A stretch of 64,000 nt of DNA from contig JAUQPR010000009.1 in NCBI GenBank assembly GCA_030550275.1, positions 1 to 64,000 on the forward strand, written 5' to 3'. The position numbers and the translations under genes are program-made. The notes under the pieces were generated by a model. That model ran no database searches and had not been told where the DNA came from. It worked only from the letters and a program-made list of their open reading frames with translations. This DNA is from Bacteroidota bacterium. Lineage in GTDB: Bacteria > Bacteroidota > Ignavibacteria > Kapaibacteriales > HRBIN21. Shown here in pieces: positions 1 through 11,535 of this stretch (positions are counted from its first letter, which is position 1; every line of letters starts with the position of its first letter).

Positions 1-1206
1 CGCTTCCCGATGCTGGACCGGGTGCCGCTGTCGCTGGGGATGCCCTACGATGTGCTGCTGGGCTACGTGGCGCTGGATTCCATCTACTACTGGCTGCGCG
101 AGCGGGCGTACTGGTCGGACAGCACGCCGTACTGGCGCACCAATCGGGAGCGGATGCGGCAGGTGGTGGACTTCCTGCGGCGGCGCACGCAGTGGGATGA
201 CACACTGCGCAAGATTGTGCGCACGCTGTACGCCATGTGCGATTACGACCCCATCCTCTTTGCGCGCACCCTGCGCATGAACCCGCCCGTTGAGAGATGG
301 TACCGGAACTTGCTCTCGTGGGACAACTTCCCGCAGCCGGATCAATTCCTCATCCAGCTTCTGGAGCTGACCTACGATGAGATCCTGGACATGGGGCGGG
401 AATACCGGCACGGAGGGGTTCGGCGGGCTGCTCCTCTGTGGCAGGCCTACGGGCAGGACACGCTGAATCGGATTCGGGACCTGCTGCTGTTGCAGTCCTT
501 CTACATTGCGCACATCAAGGTGGTGGATACGATGAGCGTGGACTGGGGGCAGCCGCGCTTTGTGGTGACGGCGCAGGTGCTGGATCTGATCAAAGGGCAG
601 CAGTTGATGCCGTGTGACCCGCGCTGGATGCATCCGCGGCTGGAGGGGGCGGGTGGGGGGAGCACAGAGCGGGAGCGGGTATTCCAGCCGTGGCTGCGGA
701 GTGCGCTGGATGGGGGGCTGGAGCGGCGGGAGCAGAGCCCAATGGCATACCTTTCGGGCTCCACACCCTGCCTGCAGTTCTGCGTAACAAGAGTTCCTTA
801 TAGCGAGATGTGGTGGAAGGAAGACATTATGTACGGTTCCAGAGCCTTTGGAGATACTATCCAGGTGGGGCGGGAGTACCTGGTATTTCTGACCTTTGCG
901 TTCTGGGAGTTCTACCCCAACAGGGGGGTGGGTTCCTTTGACCTACCGGATTCGCTCCAGCTTGTGTTGCTGCCCTTCTTTACCGCTCCGCCAATCCCTG
1001 CGACTCCGCCACCGCCACCGACGGAGTGGCTGGGAGAGGAGTTCGAGTACGACATCTTCGGTCGCTCACTCTTTCCGATCGAGTATCGGAACAGCGAGGC
1101 GGTGGTGCGGATGCCGGAGAACGACCTGTGGTTGGGGCAGGAGGTACCGCTTGAGTGGTTCAAGAATTGGCTGCGGGAGCGCATCGCGGAGTACCGGAGC
1201 TGGTAG
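1..1206 (+). CDS. Hypothetical protein, probably cut by the window edge
   Basis: I do not recognise this gene. The frame is open from base 1, the first ATG is at base 10, and the stop is TAG at 1204-1206, so the 5' end may lie outside the window. The visible 398 residues start without a signal peptide. The first 160 residues are rich in Trp, Tyr and Arg and look helical. From about residue 165 the pattern changes to beta-like stretches (IAHIKVVDT, VTAQVLDLIKG and later GREYLVFLTF), which loosely recalls an NTR/TIMP-like fold; that is a guess from pattern only. A Pro-rich linker (PPIPATPPPPPTEW) precedes the last 60 residues. Its stop is 14 bases from the convergent lpxB stop. Confidence 0.6.
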   Translation, partial: RFPMLDRVPLSLGMPYDVLLGYVALDSIYYWLRERAYWSDSTPYWRTNRERMRQVVDFLRRRTQWDDTLRKIVRTLYAMCDYDPILFARTLRMNPPVERWYRNLLSWDNFPQPDQFLIQLLELTYDEILDMGREYRHGGVRRAAPLWQAYGQDTLNRIRDLLLLQSFYIAHIKVVDTMSVDWGQPRFVVTAQVLDLIKGQQLMPCDPRWMHPRLEGAGGGSTERERVFQPWLRSALDGGLERREQSPMAYLSGSTPCLQFCVTRVPYSEMWWKEDIMYGSRAFGDTIQVGREYLVFLTFAFWEFYPNRGVGSFDLPDSLQLVLLPFFTAPPIPATPPPPPTEWLGEEFEYDIFGRSLFPIEYRNSEAVVRMPENDLWLGQEVPLEWFKNWLRERIAEYRSW

Positions 1207-1220
1207 GGCGTCTGGGACGC

Positions 1221-2303
1221 TCAGCGGTGTGCCATCGCCTCTGCCAGTAGCGCTGCAGCTCGGCGGGCGGCTCCAGGGGCGCCGAGCCGATGGCGAAGCT
1301 GGGCAAATGCCTCCAGTTGCCGTGTGGCGCAGGAATCGGATTCCAACAGCTCCCTGACCACCTGCGCCAACTGCTGCGGACGCGCCCGCCATTGGAGGAA
1401 CTCCGGAACCACCGACTGCCCCCCGGCGAGCAGGTTCACTAAAACGCCCGAGGGTACCTGCACCAGCGAGCGCGCCAGCAGGTAGGACACCGCCGACGCT
1501 CGGTAGAACGCCACAAACGGTGTGCCACACAGCGCTGCCTCCAGGGTCGAGGTGCCCAGCTTCACCAATGCCGCACGGCTCTGCTGGAGTGCTTCGTAGA
1601 CGTCGCCGAAGCGGTACCATCCTGCAGGGATGCTCGCAATCCCCGGGGGCACCACCGTCGCAGCGCGAATGCCCGGGAGGTTGCGCTGAAGCAGCTCAAC
1701 CGTGCGCTCCAGAAGCGGCACATGGCGCTGCCACTCCTGCTGCCGGCTGCCGGGAAGCAGGAGCACCTGCATCTGCCGTTGCGAAAGCGGAGGCGGCTCC
1801 CGCTGCAATGCCGGCTCATCCAGGAGCGGATGCCCGACAAAGACCGTTGGCACCCCGTAGCGCCGGAAGAACTCCTCCTCAAAGGGCAGGACCACAAGCA
1901 GCAGCGAGACCGTCTCCGCCAGGAGGCGTGCGCGCCACCGTCCCCACGCCCACACCTGCGGGGCGATGTAGTAGAAGACCCGCAGCCCTCGGCGCCGCGC
2001 CCGCTGTGCCAGGCGGAGATTGAAGCCGGGGTAATCCACCAGCAGCACTGCATCTACCCGTGGGAGCAGCTCCGTGCAGCGCTCCAGGAGCTGGCGAAAG
2101 AATCCGTACCGGCGCGCTACCTCCCAGAATCCCGCAACCGTGACCGCCTCGAAGGGCACCAGCGGCTGCAGCCCCTGCTGCTGCATCTGCGGACCCCCAA
2201 TGCCCACGAACTCCAGCTCGGGCTGCAGCGCACGCCACTCCGCCATCAGCCGAGCCGTGTAGCGGTCGGCGGAGAGGTCGCCCGCAACGACGAGCACCCG
2301 CAT
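1221..2303 (-). CDS. lpxB: Lipid-A-disaccharide synthase
   Basis: A GT19 glycosyltransferase that joins UDP-2,3-diacylglucosamine to lipid X to make the lipid A disaccharide at the inner face of the inner membrane. At 360 aa it is close to the usual length. Family hallmarks are visible: N-terminal VLVVAGDLSAD, the GIGGPQM stretch, DYPGFNLRLA, YYIAPQVWAWG and FVGHPLLDE. The ATG at 2303 overlaps the stop of the upstream pseudouridine synthase by one base (TGATG), which suggests coupled translation. It is the last gene of a run with the heptosyltransferase and lipid A acyltransferase, so lipid A genes are grouped here. Confidence 0.95.
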   Translation of the reverse strand: MRVLVVAGDLSADRYTARLMAEWRALQPELEFVGIGGPQMQQQGLQPLVPFEAVTVAGFWEVARRYGFFRQLLERCTELLPRVDAVLLVDYPGFNLRLAQRARRRGLRVFYYIAPQVWAWGRWRARLLAETVSLLLVVLPFEEEFFRRYGVPTVFVGHPLLDEPALQREPPPLSQRQMQVLLLPGSRQQEWQRHVPLLERTVELLQRNLPGIRAATVVPPGIASIPAGWYRFGDVYEALQQSRAALVKLGTSTLEAALCGTPFVAFYRASAVSYLLARSLVQVPSGVLVNLLAGGQSVVPEFLQWRARPQQLAQVVRELLESDSCATRQLEAFAQLRHRLGAPGAARRAAALLAEAMAHR

Positions 2304-3112
2304 CAGGGCTCCAGCCCGACCAGCTTGCGCAGCGCGGCGATCTCCTCCCGCGTCAGATGCCGTGCCTGCCCACGACGCAAGCCCTGGCAGGTTAGGAACG
2401 CAAAGGCGCGCCGGTGCAGCTTCAACACCCGATAGCCCAGCTTGGCGAACATCCGATGGATGAGCCGATTGCGCCCCTCGCGCACCTCAACGTACACCCG
2501 GCGCCGATCCTTGGGGTCCACCTCCAACGCTGCCGCCTGGGCAACTCCATCGCGCAGCTTGACCCCGCGCAGGAGCTGCTCCGCATCTGCAGGACGCAGC
2601 GCCCGGTCCAACCCAACGGTGTAGACCCGAGGCACCTGGTAGCGCGGGTGCATCAGCCGGTTCGCCAGCTCCCCATCATTGGTGAGTAGCAGCGCTCCGG
2701 TGGTGTTGCGGTCCAGCCGCCCGACGGGGTAGACGCGCTCCCGCGTCCGCACCAACTGGAGGACGGTCTTGCGCCCCTTCTCATCGCGCGTGGTGCAGAG
2801 GTAATCCTTCGGCTTGTGCAGCAGGATGTAGACCAGCGAGCGCCGCGTACGCACCTGGTTGCCGTCTACGGTGACCTCGTCCCAGGGGTAGACGCGCATG
2901 CCCAGCACGGCGGGCTTTCCGTTGACCTTGACCCGCCCCTGGCGAATGAGCTCATCGGCTTTCCGGCGGGAGGCGATTCCGGCATCGGCGAGGAACTTGT
3001 TGATTCGCACCGCCGGCGCTTGTGCAACCGTCTCTCGACGTGTGCGCTCCATCGCGCCGAAGCAATCGTTGTGAAACTCGCAGGCAGCAAGACGCACAAG
3101 CGTGCCCTTCAT
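2303..3112 (-). CDS. rRNA pseudouridine synthase, RsuA/RluB/RluE/RluF family
   Basis: Converts a specific uridine in rRNA to pseudouridine. The S4 RNA-binding domain is at about residues 37-85 (INKFLADAGIASRRKADELI). The catalytic domain follows, with the motif GRLDRNTTGALLLTNDG carrying the catalytic Asp, and RNRLIHRMFAKLGYRVLKL near the C-terminus. RluB is the likeliest subtype, but the target base cannot be read from sequence. The 3112 start overlaps the upstream stop by one base (TAATG); an internal ATG at 3052, closer to the S4 domain, is an alternative start. It sits inside the LPS gene run. Confidence 0.9.
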   Translation of the reverse strand: MKGTLVRLAACEFHNDCFGAMERTRRETVAQAPAVRINKFLADAGIASRRKADELIRQGRVKVNGKPAVLGMRVYPWDEVTVDGNQVRTRRSLVYILLHKPKDYLCTTRDEKGRKTVLQLVRTRERVYPVGRLDRNTTGALLLTNDGELANRLMHPRYQVPRVYTVGLDRALRPADAEQLLRGVKLRDGVAQAAALEVDPKDRRRVYVEVREGRNRLIHRMFAKLGYRVLKLHRRAFAFLTCQGLRRGQARHLTREEIAALRKLVGLEP

Positions 3113-4167
3113 TACGTCGGCAGCAGCGGCTCAAGCCGCTCCCATACCCACTCCGCTGGCAGCTCCTCCATGCAGGCATGCGTTCCCAGAGGGCATCGCC
3201 GCCCCCCGTGCAGCGAACAGGGGCGGCACGGCAGCTCCCGCTCCACCACCGCAGAGCTGGGCAGGCGCGGACCAAAGCCGAACATGGGGATGGTCGGACC
3301 AAAGACCGCTACGACCGGGGTCTGGACCAGCTCCGCCAGGTGAATCGGGGCGCTATCGTTGGAGACCACACAGCAGGCGCGCTCCAGTAGCAACAGCAGC
3401 TCCGGCAAACCGAGCCGTCCGGCAAGGCTCCATCCGCCCCCCTCCTGGGCAATGGAACGGCACAGCTCCGATTCCGCAGCGGTACCGGTGAGCACGACGG
3501 CGATATCGCGGCGGAGCAGCCAGCGCGCAAGCCGGGCATACTGCCGCGCACTCCACCGCTTGGTCTGCCACACCGAGCCCGGTGCCAGCACCACAAGCGG
3601 CTGCCTCTGCGGGATGCCAAGCTCCTCCAAGCAGCGCTGGAGATGCTCCCGATGGTGCGGTGCAAAGCGGAGCTCGACCCTCGCCCGTGCGTAGCAGCGC
3701 CACCGCTCCCCGATATCCGGAAAGGGCTCCAGCAGCGACAGGTTCCGCTCCACCTCGTGCAGATCCCAGCGGTAGGGGACCCGAACGGGAAGGAGCCATG
3801 GCAGCGCACTGCGGTCCATCCCCACTGCACAGCGCGGTCGAGCCATCCACGCCAGCAGCGCCGAGCGTGCCGAACGGTGCGGTACCAGCAGCAGCTCCAC
3901 GCCCCGCCGACGGAGCTGTTCGGCACACCAGCGCAGTCCGGCAACCCCGCGATGGGCTCCCCGCTTGTCGAACACGAGCACCTCGTCAACGGCGGCGGCG
4001 CAGGCGGCAAGCTCCGCCGTGCTGGGCAGCACCACCATAGCGCGCCACGACTCCCGATGGAGCTGCCGAAGCGCCTCCATCAAGGGCAGCGCCAGCGCAA
4101 CATCGCCGGTGTATGCCGTCTGCACGACGGCGATTCGCGCAAACTCACGCAGCGGGGGCGGTTGCAT
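3112..4167 (-). CDS. Glycosyltransferase family 9 (ADP-heptose:LPS heptosyltransferase-like)
   Basis: Likely adds heptose or a related sugar to the LPS core in the cytoplasm. GT9 features are an N-terminal RIAVVQTAYTGDVALALPL segment, the central VLAPGSVWQTKRW block and the sugar-nucleotide site SNDSAPIHLAELVQTPVVAVFG. A Cys-rich segment near the C-terminus (CRPCSLHGGRRCPLG) is common in WaaF-type enzymes. I chose the ATG at 4167 (351 aa), since the in-frame start at 4242 would overlap the upstream acyltransferase by almost 100 bases. The overlap left is 23 bases. Neighbouring lpxB and lpxL-type genes support an LPS role; the exact donor and acceptor are unknown. Confidence 0.87.
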   Translation of the reverse strand: MQPPPLREFARIAVVQTAYTGDVALALPLMEALRQLHRESWRAMVVLPSTAELAACAAAVDEVLVFDKRGAHRGVAGLRWCAEQLRRRGVELLLVPHRSARSALLAWMARPRCAVGMDRSALPWLLPVRVPYRWDLHEVERNLSLLEPFPDIGERWRCYARARVELRFAPHHREHLQRCLEELGIPQRQPLVVLAPGSVWQTKRWSARQYARLARWLLRRDIAVVLTGTAAESELCRSIAQEGGGWSLAGRLGLPELLLLLERACCVVSNDSAPIHLAELVQTPVVAVFGPTIPMFGFGPRLPSSAVVERELPCRPCSLHGGRRCPLGTHACMEELPAEWVWERLEPLLPT

Positions 4168-5098
4168 CGGGAGCGTACACCGGCGGTGGGGAATCCCTCC
4201 AGCGGCGATGCTGCCACAGCCACAGCTCCGGTGCTTGGGCAATAGCGCTCTCCAGCCGCTTCAGATAGTATCCCGCAAGCTGCCGAACCCCTTCGGGTGA
4301 ATCCGGTAGCTCCTCAACAGGGAGCTCCTCCAGCCGGACGGAGTAGCTGCCATCGGGCTCCCGGCGGGCAAAGCCCAGGATGACCGGCATGCGGAAGCGC
4401 AGGGCAAGCCGAGCAAACGCCGCATGCGTTGCCGCTGGATGCCCCAGAAAGGGCAGCCACAGCGCATGTTCCGGAGCCGCGCGCTGATCGGCAAGCATTG
4501 CAACGGCTTCGCCGGAGCGCACTGCCCGGGCAATTGCCCACGGCGCCCGCTCCAGCGGCACCGTCCGGTTCCCCCAGCGCTGCCGGTAGCGGTTCAGCAG
4601 TGCATCCACAAACGGATTATGTTGCCGCTTGACCACCACGGTCACGGGCACCCCCAGGGAGCGCAGCCACAGTCCCGCCGCACACGCCAGCCATTCCCAG
4701 TTCCCGTAGTGCGCCGAGAGCAGCAGCAGCCCACGCCCCTTGCCCACGCACCGGGCAAAGAGCTCCGGGTTCTCAAAGCGCACCGCTGTGCGCAGCGCCT
4801 GCTCCGACATCCACCCCATCGCGGCGATCTCCAGCAGCACAGTGCCGGCGTTGTCGTAGCAGCTCCGGGCAAGCTGCAGCCGCTGCGCTGCAGAGAGCTC
4901 GGGGAATACCCGCCGGAGGTTCTCCACCGTCGTACGTCGGCGCAGGGGGCTTGTCCACCACCAGAGCCTCCCCAAGAGCCGACCAACAGCGCGGCGCAAG
5001 CGGAAGGAGCACCGCGCAGCACCCCACCCCAGTAGCAGCAGAAAGCCCGTCAGCACGGCATCACGCAGGGTGCGAAGCACGGCGCGCACGGTAGGCAT
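4145..5098 (-). CDS. Lipid A acyltransferase, LpxL/HtrB family
   Basis: Inner-membrane enzyme that transfers a secondary acyl chain to lipid A. The 317-aa product starts with a hydrophobic stretch (LTGFLLLLGWGAARCSF). It carries the family block LLSAHYGNWEWLA, equivalent to the catalytic HX4D/E-type motif, then MLADQRAAPEHALWLPFLG and ELWLWQHRRWRD near the end. The frame remains open well upstream, but that part reads as a shadow of the UDG gene, so the ATG at 5098 is taken as the start; it overlaps UDG by 38 bases. It is co-directional with the heptosyltransferase and lpxB. Confidence 0.9.
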   Translation of the reverse strand: MPTVRAVLRTLRDAVLTGFLLLLGWGAARCSFRLRRAVGRLLGRLWWWTSPLRRRTTVENLRRVFPELSAAQRLQLARSCYDNAGTVLLEIAAMGWMSEQALRTAVRFENPELFARCVGKGRGLLLLSAHYGNWEWLACAAGLWLRSLGVPVTVVVKRQHNPFVDALLNRYRQRWGNRTVPLERAPWAIARAVRSGEAVAMLADQRAAPEHALWLPFLGHPAATHAAFARLALRFRMPVILGFARREPDGSYSVRLEELPVEELPDSPEGVRQLAGYYLKRLESAIAQAPELWLWQHRRWRDSPPPVYAPDATAPAA

Positions 5099-5930
5099 CG
5101 TAGAGCTGGCGCAGCAGTTGGAGATCCTCCCACGCCGGGCGCTTCCACTGAGGGTTGCGCAGCAGCGCTGCCGGATGGTAGGTGACCACCATGAGCATGC
5201 CCTGCAGCGGGATTGGACGCCCTCGGAGCTCGGCAATCTTGTGCTCCCGCTCCAGCAGCGCACTTGCCGCCGTTGCCCCCAGCACCAGGAGGAACGCCGG
5301 CTGAATAAGCTCCAACTGCTTCCACAGGTACGGTCGGCAGGTTGCCACCTCCTGCGGGAGTGGACGCCGGTTGCCCGGGGGACGGCACTTGAGGATGTTG
5401 CAGATGTAGACCTCCTCGCGCTGCAGCCCAATTGCCGCGAGCATGCGCGTGAGGAGTTGCCCCGCAGCACCAACGAAGGGCTCTCCGCGGGCGTCCTCCT
5501 CGGCGCCGGGCGCCTCCCCGATGACGACGATCTCCGCCTGGGGATTCCCCGTGCCGAAGACGAAGTTCGTGCGCGTCAGCCCTAATGGGCATGCCGTGCA
5601 GGTGTGGATGTGCTCGTAGAGCTCCTCCAGGGTCTGGCTCTGCTGCCACGGTGGGAGCTGCGCAAAGAGCCCCGATGGCTGCACCACCGGCATGCGGAAG
5701 CGCGGCGGCTCCAGTACCGGCAGCGGAAGCTCCTCCGATAGCGCCGGGGGATTGGGCACGGCTACGCTCGGCGCCTGCGCTCGCTGCTGTTGGGATGCAT
5801 GCCCGGGGTCGGGGATTGCACCGCTGCCCGACTCCACTCTGGCAGGCTCCTCCCAAAAGCAGCGGGGTCCCAGGAGTGCCTGCCGAACCCGCACCCACTG
5901 CAGGAGTTGCGCCCGCAGCGTGCCCGCCAT
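5061..5930 (-). CDS. Uracil-DNA glycosylase, family 4 (Fe-S type)
   Basis: Removes uracil from DNA in base excision repair. The catalytic domain fills roughly residues 95-280 of 289. It shows CPLGLTRTNFVFGTGNP with cluster cysteines, the water-activating motif GEAPGAEED, ICNILKCRPPGNR with another cluster Cys, and the HPAALLRNP loop. The N-terminal 90 residues are a low-complexity, Pro/Ala-rich extension also seen in other family 4 proteins. It lies two bases after the gyrB stop on the same strand and overlaps the lipid A acyltransferase, so repair and envelope genes share a transcript. Confidence 0.93.
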   Translation of the reverse strand: MAGTLRAQLLQWVRVRQALLGPRCFWEEPARVESGSGAIPDPGHASQQQRAQAPSVAVPNPPALSEELPLPVLEPPRFRMPVVQPSGLFAQLPPWQQSQTLEELYEHIHTCTACPLGLTRTNFVFGTGNPQAEIVVIGEAPGAEEDARGEPFVGAAGQLLTRMLAAIGLQREEVYICNILKCRPPGNRRPLPQEVATCRPYLWKQLELIQPAFLLVLGATAASALLEREHKIAELRGRPIPLQGMLMVVTYHPAALLRNPQWKRPAWEDLQLLRQLYDAYRARRASHPA

Positions 5931-5932
5931 GG

Positions 5933-8215
<2,283 letters not shown>

Positions 8216-8219
<4 letters not shown>

Positions 8220-9328
8220 GGGCGCTCCGGCAGAAACAGCCGCCAGCCCTGACGTGCAAGCCACTCCAGGAGCGCAGCACCGAATCCCACACTCAGCCCA
8301 ACGGCGCCCCACACCAGCGCATCCACCCGCCCCTGCTGCGCCAGTTGCCACAGCGCCGTCGAAGCGCTCCACAGGGGCACCGCCGCGGTCACCTGCAGCA
8401 GTACCGGTGGAGCCCATCCCAGGATCCACAGGACCGAGACCGCAGCGAAGACCGACAGCGCCACCGCCCCCTGAAGCTGTGCCTCCGTGCGCGCCCACGC
8501 TCCAAGGACAATGCCCCAGAGCGAAGCGAACGCGTACCCCACAGCCAGCAGCAGCACAACCGCCCCCAGCGGAAGCTCCGGCGGCATCCCCTTCCGCAGC
8601 AGCACCACAATCGGCAGGAGCTGCACCGCTCCCACGAGCAAGCATCCTGCGAGCTTGCCCAGCAGGAGCGTCCGAGCAGGCACAACCGAAAGCAGGAATT
8701 CCGCCAACCGTGACATCCGCTCCTCAGTCAGCGTTCGGGCTGCCCAGCCTATCCCGCTTGCCATCAGCACACCGCACAGCGCCACAAGCAGAAAGGGCAC
8801 AATCTGCCGAGGGCGCGGAGGGATACGCCGCTGCTCCGCAATGACGAGCGGCTCCGGCTCAGGCAGCGCCGTACGCCCCCGGAGCTCCTCCCGCAGCACC
8901 TGCCCCACAAGCTGCAGTGCTGGCAGCCCCTGCTCTGACGCCCACAGCCGCAGCGAGAGCACTGTGCCCTGCTCCTGAAGGAGCACAACGCCCAGCCATT
9001 CGCCACGCTGGACCCGGTCGAGCGCCTCCGCCCACAGCAGCGAATCCGGCTGTGGCGGAAGCGGCACCAGCACCAGCGCGGGCACTCCCTCCGGTGTCCG
9101 CACACGCTCTGCCAGGCGCTCCTCCAAGCGCTTGACCCACGCGCCGGAGTAGTCCACCACGCCGATGCTGTGCACCGCCGGCGCCGCCGAAGAGCCCCGC
9201 ATGCTCCCCAGGATGCCCAGCGCTACAATCGCCACCGGCAGCACCATGCCAACGACAAAGCTGGGATGGCGCAGCGTCTGCGCGGCTTCCCATCGGGCAA
9301 TCTGCACGAGCTGGCGCACCATCACCAT
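8216..9328 (-). CDS. ABC-2 family transporter permease (NatB-like)
   Basis: A 370-aa integral membrane protein. One N-terminal TM helix (FVVGMVLPVAIVALGILGSM, about residues 25-44) is followed by a soluble domain of about 130 residues. Five or more TM helices follow, from about residue 175 to the end. That arrangement matches ABC-2 permeases of the NatB/YhaP type. No ATPase gene lies beside it. Two starts are possible: ATG at 9328, or ATG at 9322, which overlaps the receptor stop by one base (TGATG). The substrate cannot be read from the sequence. Confidence 0.78.
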
Positions 9329-11535
9329 CCACCGGAGAGCTGCAGCACGAACTGCCGCGGTGCTGCCAAATTGCCCGGCACCTCGGTGTAGTAGTAGTCA
9401 AATGCGTTCCGCACGCCCAGGCTCAACTGCACCGGCAGTCCCACCAGCGCCATCCCCTCGAGCGTCCAGCGCAGCTCCACAACGTGGATGGGAACGCGCT
9501 GATCGGCGTGGCGAATGAGCCCAAGGGTGCTGAACTCCTCATCGATGCGCTCCACACGGCTCTGGTAGCGGTACTCCAGATGGAGCTCCCCAAAGCCCAG
9601 CGGGAGCATCCCACGGGCAATTCCAAGCCAGCGACTGCGGTACTTGAGCACGCTGTTTGCGCTCAGATCACGCGGATTGAGCAGCGTCAGCGCCAGTTCG
9701 CAGCGGAGTGCACCGGGCTGATTCGCCCACAGGCTCGGACCCACCCAGCCGGTCGCGTTGAACTCCACTCCCTGTACCCGCGCGCGCGTGACATTGCGGA
9801 ACTGGATCGCCGCATCCTGCCCAAACCCTGGCTCGATGAGGTCAAAGAGGTCCGAATGGAACACCGCCACATCCACTGCCCAGGGCTTTCCAGCAAAGCG
9901 TAGCGTATCGGCAGCGCCGAGCTCTGCACTCCAGCCGCGCTCAGCCTTGAGCTGCGGATTCGGACGAACGACGAAGCCGGCGGTGCGGAGCTGCGCAAAG
10001 CGCTCAGCAACTGTCGGTGCGCGGAACGCTCGCCCAAGCGCAAATCGGAACTGCGGACCGAACCAACTGGCGTAGACAATCCCCAGGCGCGGGCTGAGCT
10101 CAAGATGCTCTGCCGCCCCTTGCGTCCGCTCCCAATCCAGCCGGGCGCCAGCAGTGATGCCCAACGGGCGCAGCATCCCAAGCTCGGCTTGCACATAGGC
10201 TGCCAACAGCCATTGCCGGCGCTCCCCGTAGATGGGCGCCTCCACCACGTTGCCGATGCTGTGGACTCCGCTGGTCAACAGAGCGTTCGGCTGCCACTGC
10301 CATCCCCATTGCCACTCTGCCGAAAGGGAGTAGGCAACCGAAGCGGGCAAGGTGTCCGGCGCTCCGGGCAACCGATTGCGGAACTCCGTCCGGTACACCC
10401 CCGTCCGCAGGGTGCTGTTGAGCCGTGTGCTCCAGAACTGCCGCCATTCGGCAGCAAGAAGGCTCTTCCACGAACGCACCCGCTGTGGGCTATCGGAATT
10501 GCCCGGACGGGTTGCTTCCTGCAGGCTGCGCCAGTAGAGCCAATTGCCGTGGTCATCATCGGCGTGCTGGAGGAGCACGGTCAGGGCTGTGGGCGGGCTG
10601 ACCCTCCAGGTGAGCTTGGAGAAGAGCTGCCAGCGGAAGGAGTCGTCGTCGAGCCGGTAGCTCTCGTCGCGCACCACTGTGGCGCTGCTCAGGAGTGCGA
10701 CCGGTCCCAGCCGCTGCGTGTAGCGCAGATCGGCACCCCAGAACCCGCGCCGCCCAATCCGCCACTGCTCAAAGCGCGGAGTGCCGTACACACCACCGTA
10801 GAGCCGGAAGGCGCCCTGAGGCTGCTCGGATGGCTCGCGCGTGATGACATTGATGACACCTCCGAGCGCCGCTGTGCCGTAGAGCGCCGAGGCTGCGCCT
10901 TTGAGCACCTCGATGCGTTCGGCTGCCATCAGCGGCAGGGCATCGAACTTCATCTCCCCGCTATCGCCCGATAGCAGCGGGATGCCATCCAGCAGCAGCA
11001 GCGTGCGGGAGCCCACCCCAAGGGCAAATCCCGAAGACCCCCGGATGCTCACATGGTCGCGGTTGACCGTCACCCCGGGAATCGTCCGCAGCACCTCGTC
11101 CAGCTTAGAGTAGCTGCGCTCCAGCACCGGTGCAAGCTCAACGGCAGAGATGCTCACCGGCGCCTCCTGCAGCGTCTGTGCCCGCTTTGCAGCGGTGACC
11201 ACAATCGGAACCAGCCCGACCGGCTGCGGCTCCAGCTCAACGAGCACGCGCACGGTATCGCCCGCTTGAAGCCGGAGTGTGCGCTGCCACACCCGGTAGC
11301 CGACCATGCTCACCACGAGCGCATACTCCCCTGCCGGAATGCGCTCCAGGCGGACCGTTCCATCGCGCCGGCTAATGCCTCCCAACACCGTTCCCTGCAG
11401 CCGCACCGTAGCGCCGGAGAGCGGCTGCGCGGTGGCAGCATCGCGTACCACAAGCTGCAGTACAGCCCCGGGCGGCTGCTGCGCCCAGAGCATCCCTGCG
11501 GTTCCCAGCACGGCGAGCCAACGGAGCTGCCTCAT
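9322..11535 (-). CDS. TonB-dependent outer-membrane receptor with carboxypeptidase-regulatory-like domain
   Basis: Outer-membrane gated beta-barrel for uptake of a metal complex or other large ligand. The 737-aa product starts with a Sec signal peptide (MRQLRWLAVLGTAGMLWA). A CarboxypepD_reg-like domain (about 22-105; VRDAATAQPLSGATVRL) follows. The plug domain (about 115-235) includes IRGSSGFALGVGSRTLLLLDG and VLKGAASALYGTAALGGVINV, and the rest is barrel. The ATG at 11535 overlaps the upstream lipoprotein gene (ATGA) and gives a clean signal peptide. The N-terminal regulatory-like domain is typical of Bacteroidota receptors. No SusD gene is present, so a polysaccharide role is less likely. 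Confidence 0.92.
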   Translation of the reverse strand: MRQLRWLAVLGTAGMLWAQQPPGAVLQLVVRDAATAQPLSGATVRLQGTVLGGISRRDGTVRLERIPAGEYALVVSMVGYRVWQRTLRLQAGDTVRVLVELEPQPVGLVPIVVTAAKRAQTLQEAPVSISAVELAPVLERSYSKLDEVLRTIPGVTVNRDHVSIRGSSGFALGVGSRTLLLLDGIPLLSGDSGEMKFDALPLMAAERIEVLKGAASALYGTAALGGVINVITREPSEQPQGAFRLYGGVYGTPRFEQWRIGRRGFWGADLRYTQRLGPVALLSSATVVRDESYRLDDDSFRWQLFSKLTWRVSPPTALTVLLQHADDDHGNWLYWRSLQEATRPGNSDSPQRVRSWKSLLAAEWRQFWSTRLNSTLRTGVYRTEFRNRLPGAPDTLPASVAYSLSAEWQWGWQWQPNALLTSGVHSIGNVVEAPIYGERRQWLLAAYVQAELGMLRPLGITAGARLDWERTQGAAEHLELSPRLGIVYASWFGPQFRFALGRAFRAPTVAERFAQLRTAGFVVRPNPQLKAERGWSAELGAADTLRFAGKPWAVDVAVFHSDLFDLIEPGFGQDAAIQFRNVTRARVQGVEFNATGWVGPSLWANQPGALRCELALTLLNPRDLSANSVLKYRSRWLGIARGMLPLGFGELHLEYRYQSRVERIDEEFSTLGLIRHADQRVPIHVVELRWTLEGMALVGLPVQLSLGVRNAFDYYYTEVPGNLAAPRQFVLQLSGGW

